64,000 nt of DNA from Datura wrightii (GCA_035772735.1 JASDFA010000001.1:86887501-86951500); one strand, 5' to 3'; positions 24,034 to 37,775 are shown, numbered from the stretch's first letter. Translations and numbers: made by a program. Notes: a model not told the origin generated them from the sequence alone.

Positions 24034-24566
24034 TGTAACACCCAAAAAGTTCCTAAAATAATAATCAAGGGCTAAATCGGAGAAAATAGACAAAACTACA
24101 CCAGAACATAGAACGAGTCATCAAGTGACTTGCTAGTTCACTAACGACTAGTTAAGTGAGCCGTTGAGTGTAGGATAGTCAAGGAATGCTGAGTTTTATA
24201 GATTCTTGATGAATAGTTAAGTGATTGATGAATCGTCAAGTGAGGCATCAAGAGAAGATCAGAAAAATTAAGAAGAAACTGCTAGTGGCAATGGATCAAG
24301 AGACGAACCTTCAAGTCTCCCAACGAGTCATCTAGTCACTCATTGATTCTGCAGTGAGTATTTTTCTTGTCGGGTCATTAGGGGTATTTTCATAATTTAT
24401 AAGTTTCTAACTCCTAAACTAATTCAATGTTATGCCTCCTAAAGGGTTTTTGAGGGTTTTAACTATCCTAAACCCTAATTCTACTCCTTACACTCATTAG
24501 GTCTAGCACCGAGTAGGCTTGGGATTTCGAGGACCCAGGTCTCATAACTACGCACCACCATAGGTG

Positions 24567-24568
<2 letters not shown>

Positions 24569-24598
<30 letters not shown>
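24569..24598. repeat. (AT)n microsatellite in LTR F
   Basis: About 15 AT units replacing a few bases after 'ataggtgta' in LTR F, followed by more AT-rich sequence to 24640. It is a simple-sequence expansion with no further function visible. Confidence 0.9.
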
Positions 24599-24601
<3 letters not shown>

Positions 24602-24785
24602 TGTGTGTATTTATATATTTATATAAATATATTTATATTCTTATTTGGGACCTCTCAAGAGAGTGTTTCCCCCGCCCGAGGGCACATAAGTTATATCACA
24701 CCTTCATCATTCTTTTCCCTGGAAAGGATTAGGATGAATCTACCCACTAGAGAGACATAGTTGGGCATCAAGTAAGCTCTATCAT

Positions 24786-27700
24786 TGTAGTACCCCAGAA
24801 GTTCCTAAGATGAGACTCAGGATTTGAAATGTGACTAACAGAAAAATGGGAAGAATCACCTCAAAAAGACCCATGGTATGATTCATGGGATGAAGTAACG
24901 AGTTGTAGGATCACTCATGGTTAGGAATCTACTGAAGGAAGTTGATAGCAATGAGTGCAATAATGACTCGTGCGACCTAGTAATGGTTCGTGGATTGGAG
25001 TCAACATTTGGATCTGGACTCTTAGGATGGAAGGTACGAGTCGTGACATGATTCATAGCGAGGAACCATGGTTTTTGGTAAGGATTCATTGGTTGGATTT
25101 GGGGCGATAGGGTTGGAATATATGGGTCAAGGTATGACCCGTTGTGAGGAACAATAAGTCATTAGTCACACCCAAAGGAAAGAGCAGGGAATTTTCACAG
25201 TGGTGATAATGGATGGGTCCAATGACTCATGGGATGATGGTACACGTCGTTGTGTGATCCGTGGAAAACTCTAGAAATTCAAGGATGAAGCAGTGGCAAC
25301 AACAGGAGGTACTCAGGAGTCGTGGTATCAGGGTATGACTCATGGTGTGAGTAGTGGCTTCGGTAGTGAGCACTTTTTTTGCAAATTTAATAAGGGAATT
25401 TCTGTAATTCCTAAGCTCCTAATCCCTAAAATACATTTTTTTAAGCTTAGTTAGGAGGATTTTAAGAGGGTTTAGCCTAATCTAACCTATTCCCTCCCCA
25501 TGCATGCAAGTTTAAAGATTCCCAATGGAGATCGTGTAGAATTCTTCAAGTTCTTCCCTAAATCTCTTGGGCGTTCAAGGAAGGGTGTAGAAATAGATTA
25601 CCCAGGTATGTAGGGTCATGAATTAGAGTTTCCCTTCACTCTCATTCTCAAATCCCCACCTCAAGTTCATGAATTCAAGTGTATGATTCTATGGGGTCTT
25701 AACCCAATTCTATGAAATACTCTATGATTAATGCATGGGTCGATTTCCTTGATGCTTTAAATGATGTGTTAAGATTCATGGGAAAGTTTTATACCTATTT
25801 TGGTTATAATTCATGATTTTAAGTTTAAAGAACATGATGCACAATTATTCAAGTTTCATGAAAAGTTGAGTTTATGATTTTTTCTTTCAAGTATGATGAG
25901 ATTTCTAGTATGTATGAATGTTTTCAAATTACCTATGAATATATTTATGATTTTACTTATGATGTCATCTCATGCAAGCATGATGTTAAGATTTGGGCAA
26001 GCCCACTCAAGTTAAGTAAGATTTCATGATTTAGCCAAAGCTAATAAGTTCAGTTATCTCATGTGTTGGAGTGAAGACTCCCCATATGTTAATATTCAAT
26101 TTATGTTTTGATCTATGAATATATGAGCATTATACAAGTTTTGGGAGTAGTGCCGAGAACTGAGTAGGTTTGGGGTTCTAAGGTTCCCCAGTTTTATAAA
26201 CTATACGTCAACGTAAGTATACTTTGGGGCCTCTCAAGAGAGCATTTCCCTAGAACAAGGGCCCATCGTGATATCACACCTTACTTAATCCTTCGCCCTA
26301 GAAAGTCTTAGGATTACTCTCCTCCATGTGGACAAGATGTGGGATCATCGAGAGCTCATACATGGTGGTTGTCAATTACAACGTGTCTCCTATTATTCCT
26401 CATGATTTCAGTAATGCATGTACTTTAAGATATTATATCATATTTTTAGCAGGTTTGATCCAAGGATCAATTTATGAGCTTTTACCTATGATTTCAGATA
26501 TGGCAAGCCATGTACACTTACTTCAGTTTGTGTTTACTCATTTTTTTAGATATCAACATACAACCTTTACACTCAGAATTTTATGATGTTATGATTTAAG
26601 TTATGCATGATTCAGTTTTACTACTTAGCCTTTTTTACTTAACTTGCATACTTTTTACTATTCCAAGTACTGACCCTATACTTTATGATGTATCATTTAA
26701 TGATACAGGCTCAAATACCCAGATTCAGTTCGTCGCTAGTCAGATCCCAGAGTTCATCCCCTAGAGCTGTTGGTGTAATGCCCCAGAAACCCAAAATCAA
26801 TATTGGGGGCATAAATCAGAAAACCTATAAAAAACTACAAAAAAGTTGCAGAACGACCAAACTAACGGGTCGTTAAGGGAACCAAGGACTCGTTAGGTCA
26901 ACTGTGTGAAGGATGCTAAGAATGTACTTCAGTATTTCTAACGGACGACTCCACGAGTCGTTATCAGGCCCTACAACTCGTTAAGTCTCCTGTTGCCAAG
27001 CTGGAGTTCAAAAGTTTAAGGAATTTACAGTGTACTTGATGGAAGGTCACCACGAATCGTCATAAGCAGTAATGACCCATCAGGTCCTTCATTTTCAGTC
27101 CCTTCTAACTTTCTTACCACTGTACCTGATGGATGACATGATGAGTCGTTCCAAGTCATGACGACTCGTCATGTGCCCGTTAGGAGTCGGTAGAAATTTT
27201 TCTAGTGAACTTGACGGGAGGACCCAACGACTCATTCGACCTGGTAACGAGTCGTTAGGTTACCAGTTAGGGACACCTGACAGTTTTTCCCAATGAATCT
27301 CTAAGGGCTATTTAGCAATTTCTATCCTCCAAAGCCCTAAACTACGTCGTTGTGGCTATAGTTTCAAACGTTTTAGTTTGAAAAGTGCTCCATTCCTCAT
27401 TCCCCACTCTCAATTCTCAAGAAAACATCGAAGTCTCCTCTCAAGAACTCTCAAGAGAATTCTAGGTTTCCTCACCAACTTTAGTCATTCAAGCTTCTTT
27501 ATCTGGAGAAATTCAGCTAGGTATGTGGGGTTTTAGCAAGGGGATTATTCTTCCCTTGTGCCCCTAAAATGTTCCTCAATTTCTCCTATCAGTTTTAAGC
27601 CCTGAGCTTTCGAATGTGAAGAGTACTCATGTTTGTTTTCGTTGATTTCTCTTAGAACGATGTTCATGTAAATTGTTGATATGATCCCCTTAAGTTCCTT

Positions 27701-29578
27701 ATCAAATTGTCGGTATTCATACGGAAAGTGAATTTAAACCCTAACTTTTGAGTAATGGTTTTACTTGTTAATTTCCCTCTAGTGAATGAAGAATGCTTTG
27801 GGTTGAATTCCTAGAATTTTCTTGCTATTCATATATGTTGGGTGAATATCCCAAGAATCAGGATGACTTTAGTACATTGAATGAAATTCTCTATTAACTG
27901 CTTAGTAATTTAGTCAGTTAGAAAACAGAACTCTATTAGTCTAGTCTTAGTCAGAATCATATTAGTCTATCTTCAATCAGATTTTAGCAATCTTAGTGTT
28001 GTCCAGAAAATGTCAACTGATCAGTTTGACTCTAGTTTATTTTCGAGGTGTTAGTGGTGCCTCCTAATTTTCAGACTTAGATTCGGATTTCAATTATTTG
28101 GTCCATCAGGCGGTCATGACATTCAGTTATTGCTCTAACCAGCCCCAGGACCCTAGTTCAATTATTAGTTTTTCTGTAGACGGTTACGACGCTTCCAAAT
28201 AAGAAGCTCTGACCAGTCTTAGAACCCAGTTTCAAAATCTAGTCCGATAAGGCTCTCAAGGTACATGCAGTTATTCATCCCTGACTAGTCTTGGCCCCCA
28301 GTTTTGAGCTATCAGTTTAGTAGTTCAGTTTAGGTTTTCCAGTGGGAGTAGAACTTAGCACCGAGCGGGCCAGGGTTCCAGCACACCCAGGTTCCCAAAA
28401 CTACGTTGCCAGCGTAGGTTACTGTATTACTTGGCCTGATTGGCCCCAGATATTTTTGTGATCACCCAGTTCATGCATTTATACCCTGGAAAGGTATATT
28501 GGGTCCTACCGCTGGGGTGTATACATCGAACTCCACGTCTAGCTCACGTGGTTATATGTTGGTTATAGACTCTCCCACTAGTCAGTCCATTCCAGTATCA
28601 GAATAAGTAGCTTAGTTCAGTACAGTATCTCAGATTCAATTTTTCAAACTTAGGGCATATCCTTGACCATAAGACAGGGTCGTCTAGACCATTTCATATT
28701 ATATATCAGTAGTTCAATTTAGATTACCTGTTGGTCATGGCGTGTCATTTCAGTTCAGACATTATATTCAATATGTTTCTCCCACTTACTCAATACATTC
28801 AAAGTAGTGACACATGTTTTCATGCTGTATCGTTTCATGATACAGCTGTAGGTTCTCAAATTCTGCACAGATAGTTACTACAGTTTTAAAGCATTCTATT
28901 TCAACAAATCAGAGTGAGTCCTCATCATTCGAGGGCCTTGTTTAATTATTTCAGTTGGATATGGTTTTTTTAGACTTAGAGTTAGCTGGGGACCTATCCC
29001 AGCAACTCTACAGTAGTTGGCTTTCAGACCAGACTTGTCTTTCAGAATTGAATTTCAGATATATTATTTCTTTCTCTACTTTCATTCTTTACATTTTCTT
29101 AAACTGATAAATCTGTTAGATGAAACTTTTGTTGTGCATGTTTACTCAGAATGCTGGTGTATGATAGACCAGGGGTTGACTTGGGGTCACCTGTGGCTTC
29201 AAGTACCATGTTACGTCCAGGGTGTAGGCTCGGGACATGACAATTGGTGAGTCCTCATATTTTGAGGACTTTAGATAGTTGAGTTGTTGTAATTTTCTGT
29301 TTCAGACTTGTCGTGAGCTAGTTGGGGTTGTTGTCCCATCATCTCGTTAATATGTTAGAGGCTTTCCAAACATTGTTTGTATATCTAGCTTCGGATTTAA
29401 TGTTTTGAGATTTATGGTGTTTAAATATTTTACTATTCTGACTTCTACTATTTTAGAATTTAGTCTTCCATGTTATTTATGTTGAGCTTTAGTTTCATGA
29501 TCAGGCCATGGGTTGACTTGGAGCCATTTATGTTTCTAGGTTTCATGTTAGATTTGGGCCTATGTTTCTGTCATGACA
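24786..29578 (+). mobile_element. LTR G, interrupted by LTR H
   Basis: Starts TGTAGTACCCCAG at 24786, runs to 26773, resumes about 29243-29248 and ends CATGACA at 29578. The two parts are collinear with the LTR of A: the stem-loop region, then 'gttggtgagtcctcat', then 'gttggggttgttgtccc' and 'catgggttgacttgg'. A perfect stem-loop TGTATCAT-tta-ATGATACA is at 26689-26707. No internal region is attached, so it is a solo LTR. Flanks are ATCAT and ATCTG, a weak (3 of 5) duplication. Confidence 0.75.
26774..29242 (+). mobile_element. Solo LTR H
   Basis: A 2469-bp LTR, TGTAATGCCCC to ACATGACA, with flanks GTTGG and ATTGG (4 of 5 identical). It is inserted in LTR G exactly within the conserved 'gttggtgagtcc' word. 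Its U3 is rich in ACGAGTCGT/ACGACTCGT 9-mers. The stem-loop CTGTATCGT-ttc-ATGATACAG (one G-U pair) is at 28825-28845. The fragment at 1-974 belongs to the same family. With no partner LTR and no internal region, it is a recombination product. Confidence 0.85.
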
Positions 29579-30369
29579 ATCTGATGGTGTTGGTTATGGA
29601 GAAGCCTCCCATTATTCCTCATGTTTTCAGTTATATATTTTCATGTCTTATGATATCATGTTTTATAGCATATTTGACCCAATGATTAGTTTATGAGTTT
29701 TCAACCATGATTTCAAGTATGCATGCTATAAAAGTTTTAGTTCTAAACCTTGGGTCATTATGTTCAGCTTACGATGAATAGCTCATGATTATTCTTATTT
29801 TAAGAATCTAACTTTTAGCATCATGTTCCTACTCTCATGTTCTATCTTCTTTTATGTTCATGATTTCAGAGTATCATTTTACTATCATGTTTTACTTTCT
29901 CTATATACTCAGAACATTCAAAGTGCTGACTGCATATCCCATGCTATATCTTCTCATGATATAGATTCGGGCGATCCATCTCAGCCCCGTTATTATCTCA
30001 CTCCTACTAAGTTCAGCTCTATCACACTTTTGGTGAGTCCTCATGATCCGAGGACATCAACTTTGATTATGTCTCTTGTGTACATGTCTTTTAGTTTCAG
30101 ACTTAGCGAGCTCGTGGGGGTGTTGTCCCATCAGATCATCAGATGTTTAGAGGCTTTTAAGACAACTTTGTATAGATGGTTCAACGATGGTTGTTCATCT
30201 TTACCTTTATGTTGATATGCTATGCAGGCTTCAACTTATATCATGTTCATGTGTTATTTCCGCTTAGTAATGCTATTATTCATGCAATGTATGTGGCATG
30301 AGTTAACTCGAAGTCATTCGTGGTTCTGGCCCTGTATCGTGGTTTAGGGTCCATGCCCGGGTTGTAACA

Positions 30370-30595
30370 AACTTTGTATTAGAGCAAAGTTTTAGGAGTG
30401 TCCTAGGGTGTCTGAATGAATACTGCATTAAATAGAGTCTTTTCTGTGGGTGCGAAATGCACCATACTTATGGGAAAGAGGCTATGAAACGTCTTAGAAA
30501 AGATTCCCTTCTTTCATGATCTATGTCATGCAATGAAGTACCTCTCATTTCCTCTAACTCGTGCTATACGCATTTGCAGAAACATGCCTCCTCAC
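30370..30595 (+). pseudogene. Primer site, leader and gag start of element F
   Basis: TTGTATTAGAGC at 30374-30385 is a two-mismatch version of the tRNA-iMet primer site. The leader (CCTAGGGTGTCTGAA, then 'tagagtctttt') matches those of A and C. An ATGCCTCC at 30584 marks gag, but similarity to sister gags stops within about 10 bases, where E-related sequence begins. Confidence 0.75.
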
Positions 30596-33119
30596 CAAGT
30601 ATACAAACAAGAACCTAACCTAGCCCCCATAAGCCTAGAAGGTTCAAGTAACACATAAACAGCCTATTTGGGCACCCATAATCCATGGCAAGTACAATTT
30701 AATCTATATACCCCTATCTAGGCTCTTATGATTCTATTGGTGCTATACCCAACCTACCCGGCTTCTGGCTCCGCATCTAGCCCACTGGAATCCTATAACC
30801 ATGTCTGAGCACGTTGGGCTCCTGTAATAGAACCCTGGGAACACAAGGCTTGATGGAGGGTCAGGGATGTCGATACAGCATAAAAGTAGAAGCCCATTCA
30901 TGGATGGACTGTAAGATGGCCTTTGGTCCTGAATATAGTCCCTTGGGATATCACATAGCTCCTTGGTGCAACATCATATAGCTCCTCTAAGCAACATCAT
31001 ATAGCCCTATAAGCGATGACATAGTTAGCAACCCTAAAGTTGGTCAACAGAAGGCTAACCTAGGTGGGGTCAATCCCAACCGATATACTACAATTGAGTC
31101 TCACTCTTGCCATTCAAAAATCATATCAAGCTCTTAATGCCTAACGCGACCTCTACATGCCCCTAGAATAATCCACATAGATGCCAACAAGCACAACCTG
31201 TGTTCCTACATCTAATCAGAGGATCCTAACAGTGATCTTAATCTCTAATGGTCTAGAACTGATAGGCAAAGATCTAGAGTGGCCTAAACAATACTATGAA
31301 TGTCATACAAGGATAAGGATAGTTCATAAGTGAACTGTAAGGTCTCAAACGATCAACTACTTAGTTCCTTTGCTTAGAACAACTGTAGGGCTGCTACTGA
31401 TCAGATATGCTCCTGTGCAGTCAACCCCTAATCTTCCACAGACAGCTTACAATAATTCTTAGCCTAAAGATAATACTATACTAACATGATTCTAGTCCCT
31501 TAGACCTTAACTTGGTTTGTTCAGATTTCATATGTCTTCTCTGGGCGATTCCTAACCTCTTGGGTAAGTTTATCTAGACTTAGCCACTCGTGGCAACCTG
31601 TACCTGAGTATCTTATAAGAGCAGGCTAGTGTTGGCCCCGCATTGAACTACTGATAAGGTTCACTCCTTAGGGTAACCACGGGTCTACCTGTATTGTACA
31701 ACTGGGATGACTATCTGGGCGACCTGTATGATGAGCACTTAGTCGAATGAAACTAACGGTCACTAGCTACAGCTAACTAGATGGCAGGCTATCATTCAGT
31801 TCACGAAATAACCCTAGTGCCGCTGAATCTAAGGTATGACCATCCTATCCAAATTTCTGGCCCTGGAGGCGTTAAGGTGTGCCAATAGCCTCTGGGCGAG
31901 CTTTACTGACAATACATACGTCAAACTAAAAGTTACATCGCCCGACTACGCTCGATGCTATCAAACTTACAAAATCAAGCCCAGTAGCTAACCATAAACT
32001 TCTAAGTCCTTGGCATGATAGCAAAACATCATAATTCTACTAATACAAGGAACATGTGAATGGAAAAGTTTTTGTGACGCTCCTAGCATGAGTCATACTT
32101 AACATACTCTTTCCCGACAAGGGATACTACAATATACTCTCAATATATTTTCTAGAAGCTAAAAACAATATATATAATCATAATCTACTGACAACATCTA
32201 ATCACAACATACATGATCCTTATCTACTAGTAGTAGCTAATTATAACATATATGCTCATTATCTACTAGCAGCAGCTAATCACAACATACAAGATCATCG
32301 TCTACTTTTGAAGGCATAGGTTGTATCATTATATGAAGAGAATAACTTGATGAAGATTTAAGCCTTAACATACCTCAAATGCGAATTTCATTCACCCCAA
32401 ACAGTTTTCAACATAAATCCAGTAATTCCACTCAACTGTAGCCTCCTCGCTGAGAAAGTAAGGTTATTTCAATAGTGGAAATCGGTGGACAGTAACATCT
32501 TTTAATAGGGTTAACTATAAATTCAACTTTGTTTTATTCGGATGAAAACTCACAATTTCTTTAGAGTTTAGAAGGTATACATGCTTACCTATCACCTATA
32601 GCCGCTCAGGAATCAGTATGAAGTAATTCCAACAATCTGTACTCGGTGAGGTCCTGGTACTCCGAGCCAATTTTCAAGAAATAACTCCACAGAAATGTTC
32701 CTCGTATGCCTAAAACTTGTATCCAAGATGAATTTGCATTTGGACAAAGTTTAGCGGCTTAATTTTGCTAGAAACTGATGAAAAATTGAGAGAGAATATT
32801 AGAGGGGCAAAGTCTGCTCTTAGCAAATTTTTTTGACTTAAAGTTAACCTTGCACCCTATATATAGTTGAGGTACTGGGCTAGGGGGCATGGCAGGCCTC
32901 CCATAGCGCCAAGAGTTGGGCGCAATGTGCCGCTCAAGGTGTGTTAGCCGCGAGGTGCGTCGCCTAGTGCGCCTGGCCTCTGACCCCAGCCTCCTGCTGG
33001 CTGGATGTCGTTCTCGTATACTCATACCTCGGTCCTTTTTACGCATGCGTCATACTCCAATACTCTCAATATTCACATGCATGCATCGATTAAACACTAG
33101 GAACTTATAGGGTGTAACA
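30596..33119 (-). repeat. LTR of element E, minus orientation
   Basis: The minus-strand start TGTTACACCC lies at 33119, beside a purine tract and pre-PPT stem-loop (33120-33154), so this is a 3' LTR. A TATA box TATATATA is at 32858-32865 (minus), about 255 bases in. The U3 near 32880-33020 is unusually GC-rich for this window. Short repeated words 'caacatcatatagct' occur at 30970-31015. The left boundary is not defined: no TG/CA end is visible near 30596, so the LTR may be truncated. No host gene is seen. Confidence 0.5.
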
Positions 33120-35204
33120 GCATCCCCCCTTTAGGAACATTCATCCTCGAATGTCCTCTTAGGCTTAAAAGACTCACCTCCTTTAACTATTGCATGAAAT
33201 ATTTTGCCAGAGTCTCCTCTATAATATGGACTATCCGAAAACCTTAAACACAGAAAAGTCCAACATAGGCATCTCACAAGAAGCTAAAAGCAATGATACA
33301 ACATAGCTTCATATCATAAAGGCGAATAACTACACAATACTGGTATTATATGTAACAACACAATAGCTGAGCAACAATCTCACCTCAACTACTCAATCTG
33401 GGTCAGGTCTGGAATAAGCGACGATATCTTGACCTCATGTCATCCTCAGCTTCCCAGGTCATCTCTTCTACCTTTTTGTTCCTCCATACAATTCTATTAG
33501 ACTACAGCTTTGGTTCTTAAGATAGCACCTATGGATCTGCCAATCTAGTATTACTATTGGAGTCTCCTCGTGGGATAGTTTTTCTGTGACCTGAGCATCC
33601 TAGACTGGGATTACCCGAGAAAGGTCTCTTATGCACTTGCATAACATTGATGAACAGATCCTAGCCCTAAAGGAAACTTTATCTCATAGACCACTTAGCC
33701 GATCTTTCGGAGGATCCGGTATAGCTTAGTGAATCTAGGGCTGGACTTTCCCTTCTTGCCAGCTCTTATAACGCCCTTCATAGACGAGACTTTGAGGAAC
33801 ACCCATTCATCGATTCCATCCCTATCTTTCCATGCCATACGTTAGAATAAGGATTCTGATGACCCTAGGCTGCGAGCACATAACTTCTAGTTTGTTTAAC
33901 ATTTTCCCATGGCTGATGTAGTATGCCCGGTTTGGTTATCCCTAACTTACCTACTTTAGGTCATCATATAGGGGCCATGCACTTCCACCTATAACATATC
34001 TCTGAGCAGCTGAGTTGTGTGCTCTGTTTGGCCATTTGTTTGGGGACGAGAAGTTATACTCAAATTAACATGCATCCCAATCTATTCTGAAAACCTTTCA
34101 AAAACCTAGATGTGAGTTGTGCCCTTTGTCAGAAGTTAATAGACACTGAGACACCACATAGATAGAATATATCTTTAGTATTTAATTCAGCGTAATCTTT
34201 AGTGGAAATATAATTCTGCCCAGCAAGAGATGTGTTGATCTCCTTATCCTTTGAACAATGACCCAAATGGGGTCATGTTTATGTCTTGTACGAGGTAACC
34301 CTGTAGCTATATTCATATTGTCTACTCTCTATTTTCAAGTAGGCATGACTATTTCCTAAATTAGCCTGCCCGATTTCCGAGGTCTTACCTTTCCCTACTG
34401 GCCATTGGAGTTCTGTGCTACTACTGGACAATTTCTTTCTTCTTCCTAATACCATTAGTAGATCTCCTTCATAACCTGATGCATTTTCATCAAACCCAAG
34501 CGGAGGGAATAATGAACCGGTGTACCTTGCTACAATTTACTTAAGAAACCCATCCATATTTAGGATGCAGAGTCGACCTCTGGGTCTCAAGACTCTGCCC
34601 CCTACTATCTCACAGGACAACGACTCCCTGCTGGACCTTGTCTCTAGGTTGTACTAGACTAGGGTCTTCGTACCGTCACTACTTTACATCCACAACTAAA
34701 GGTGGTGCCACAACATTCTAGGTCACAATCTCACTATCCTTTAAATGTCAGCCTGATGCTCATTCCTTGACATTCAGCGGCGCTTCCAACCTCTATTAGC
34801 TCGCTACAATCTGGAGATGGTTTTATTCTCCTCCGAAGCTCGATGCTCATGTCTTGCTCTTACTTCTATATGCTAAAATTAGGGGTTCATACCCTACGCA
34901 CCATACTGGAAAGGATACTACTGGCTAAGTCTACCAACCTATATCGTCCTGTCCTATACTTGAGCCGGTTCCCATCACATAGTCTCTCTATCCCTTAAAA
35001 TGATAAGTTAGGGGTTGTAGGCTCTGTTCTCTAGGTATCTCCTACTGACCTCCACACACTGCGGTGATATTAGTCTATTTATGATCTACGCTTTATTGTT
35101 GCTGGGGGTTTATTTCCTATGAACTTCCACACATACATGGGTGCTATTGGCAATCTTGTATGCCCCTCCTAACTTACTAGCATAAAGGTCTAGATGACTT
35201 AATT
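33120..35204 (-). pseudogene. Chromovirus pol relic of element E
   Basis: Begins with a purine tract (AAAGGGGGGATG on the minus strand) and stem-loop ACATTC-gaggat-GAATGT (33137-33154). Minus-strand translation then gives integrase C-terminus: near 33690-33810 WVFLKVSSMKGV and GKKGKSSPRF, and near 34020-34110 a degraded 'SRPQTNGQTE' core block (the family has FHPQTDGQ). Many stops and frameshifts. Beyond ~34500 no domain can be named with confidence. The relic is broken at 35204 by the insertion of B. Confidence 0.6.
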
Positions 35205-35209
35205 AAAAA

Positions 35210-37506
35210 TTTCACGACCCGAGCGTACACCCGAATCATAAACACGAGACAAGGAGCTCCGAGAGACCCCCAGTTGACCCATAGCATGAGCATACATCTA
35301 ATTCAATCACACGAGAAGAAGACTTAGCATAAGGAAAATGTAATCATGACATAATAAAGGAGAAAGCCAGTACAAGACTCATATATAACAGTTGATTACA
35401 ACATGTAGTGTGAAAAGCCTCTAATCATGAAAAAGGGTTGACGGGACAACTCCCCAACTAACCCAACATTCTGAAACTGAAAGAAAAACCTAGAGTCTAA
35501 ACATATGGCCCTCGAAACATGAGGACTTACCAAATACACTAATAATAATCTTTAAAGCACTATCGAGGAGGGTGAGCTTGAGAATTGGGTGTTGTATCAT
35601 GAAATGATACAACATAGAAAGTATGTTGTCAGTACGTGGAATGTACGGAGTATGCAAGGTAAGTGAAACGAACATTTAAAACATATATAAAACTCATAAA
35701 TGATCATAAGAGTAGGACATCATGCTCAACTCGTAAACATCATAACATAATAAAGGGCTCATGGTTTTCAAACATTCGTAATGCAAACAGAATCTTAATC
35801 ATAAGAGAAGAGCTTTATTAGCATGACCTGATCCAAAATAAATTATCATAACATGCTTAAATCATGAGGAACACTGGGAGATTCTCTTAACCGACATAAC
35901 CAATATGAGTACACATGAAGCCTGATTGTAACCCTAGTTGGAAGGGTTTCCGTGCCTTGCAGAGGGTAGAACCATGAAAGTGTGATATCACCATTAAAAA
36001 GGGCCATTTGGGTCGGGGACAGTCATAAAAGGGTTCAACATACCTACAATGGCACGTAGTTTATGAGATCCGGGGCTTAACCTAGGACCCCGAACCTACT
36101 CGTTGTTCGATACTACTCCCAAAGTATAAATAGTGCTTATAATAATACATTCATGAGTTCATGGGCTAGTTAAATCATGATAATTAGAAGCATACGTGTA
36201 GATACATGAACTAGCCATGAGATGAGGCCCGTGAATTGGCCAAAACATGATTCATGATTCAAAAGTGCATATATACTTGTAGAACAGGCAAATAGCTTGA
36301 TTTTCATAAGGTCATGATGGATAATTGATTATATACATAATTTAACTCATAATTTATACTGGGCCTTTAAATATCATTAATGGAAAAAGTCGATCATAAA
36401 TCGATTCATCATGGGTCATGCATAATTAAGCTTAGTTAGATAGAAATCGAAATCGATAATATTATAAATAATTTAAATCATAAAAGTTGATCAAAAACCC
36501 GTAGGGTATATTAATATTTTAAAATCACAAAACCCATTATCAAATCAATAGGCTTGCATGTAAATCAACTTCAAAAACCCCATAACTTTTTATTGGAATT
36601 ATAGTAAAATCGTAGAAGAGAGGCATGGGCATGAAAGAAATCACCCATTGAGAACCTTACATACCTGAGAATAACTTATTCTTAACTTCCCTTGATTTAC
36701 CAAGAAGGAAATTGGAAGAATTGAAGAGAAGAGCCTTAAATCACCTTTGATTACCTCTCAATATTCTTGCATACATGAATGAAGGCTTAGAATAGGTCAT
36801 CCTCGTAAAAACCCCCCCTTCATAAGATAAAACGACGTAGTTTAGGGCCTTATAACGTGAAAAAGTTGAAAATTCCCTTAATGAACCTTCCTTGAAAACT
36901 GGCTGGGTTGAACTAACAAATGGAAATAATGGGTCATTAGAGCTAACGATGAACTGTTCTATCACTTGTAGTTTGCACTGCTATAGCTTACTTTTGGAAT
37001 TGACCAATGGACGGGTAGGATGAATCGTCCTATGAAACAACAATCCATTACATCATCTGTTGTTTGCTCACCACAAAATCTGAACCTACTTACCACGAGC
37101 CTCACCACGACTCATGGTTTCTTCCAATAAGTCATGGTCTTGATCTGTCACCTATACTGGAAATTCATGCACCAAAACAATGACCGGTAACAACGACTCA
37201 TTACAACCCATAACAAGTCATTGGAAGGCCCATTGTATGCCACCTGCTAAACTCAACCTCTTCCAATGCCTGCTAATAATGGCTCGTTGTTTCCTACAAC
37301 GAGTCGTTGTATCCTACAACGAGTCGTTGTATCATCCGTTGTCTCCACTACCACCCAGCCTACCCTAACCAATGACTGGGTACAATTACCCACGGTTTGA
37401 TACCACGAGTCATTCCTTGGTTCGTTCTGTGCAACGTTTTCCCAATTTCAGCAGTTTTCAACTTTTAACTTCCGGGTCTATCCTTAAGCACTTTTTGGGT
37501 ACTATA
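35210..37506 (-). repeat. 3' LTR of element B
   Basis: About 2297 bp. On the minus strand it starts TATAGTACCCAAAAAG at 37506 (TGTAATACCCAG in the 5' LTR) and ends GTCGTGAAA at 35210. A perfect stem-loop TTGTATCAT-ttc-ATGATACAA is at 35592-35612. U3 carries ACGAGTCGT 9-mers, with a local tandem of TACAACGAGTCGTTGTA near 37298-37333. Confidence 0.9.
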
Positions 37507-37541
37507 ATATCTCCCCCTTGGAAACATTCATCCTTGAATGT
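37507..37541 (-). other. Polypurine tract and pre-PPT stem-loop, element B
   Basis: The minus strand reads ACATTC-aaggat-GAATGT (37524-37541) and then CCAAGGGGGAGATAT ending at 37507, directly before the 3' LTR. This is the same arrangement as in A and E. The stretch 37542-37775 to the stop side of the chromodomain is non-coding 3' leader. Confidence 0.75.
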
Positions 37542-37775
37542 AGGAAACAAGCATAAAATAGAGACATGCAATTATCATATTCAAATATTGATCATTTTAA
37601 ACGAAATTTTACGGAATGACTACCTCCGACTCACATCACATAGTTGAACTGATCTCATGCTTCACATACACATTCATACGCATAAAGGAAACTTCAACAC
37701 ATGAACTGAACACGAAAACTAAATAGAGTCATAGAGCACAATAGAAACCCCAAGTTAAACTGAGCCGGTAGAGAA

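Larger units (their letters stand above)
24034..30595 (+). mobile_element. Element F: 5' LTR, leader and gag start, with nested LTRs
   Basis: LTR F starts TGTAACACCC at 24034, continues to 24785, is interrupted by LTR G, and resumes at 29579 to end GTAACA at 30369. The join is supported because 'aagctctatc' before G and 'tggtgttggttatgg...ctcccattattcctca' after G align with one continuous segment of element A's LTR (5145-5200). The first part lacks ~900 bases present in A's LTR (deletion near 24495-24510). The primer site, leader and gag ATG follow. The rest of F is not seen and may lie beyond the window, with E inserted in its gag. Confidence 0.75.

Noticed and set aside
24569..24640. AT-rich block as a replication origin or matrix-attachment site
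   Set aside because: It is a simple (AT)n expansion in an LTR; nothing else supports a functional site.
29823..30215. A 130-residue open frame on the plus strand in LTR F
   Set aside because: It lies fully within LTR sequence, crosses the conserved stem-loop and has no domain. It is a chance frame.
32768..33110. Arg-rich frames on both strands in the GC-rich part of LTR E
   Set aside because: Composition effect within U3; the two strands overlap each other and no homology is recognised.
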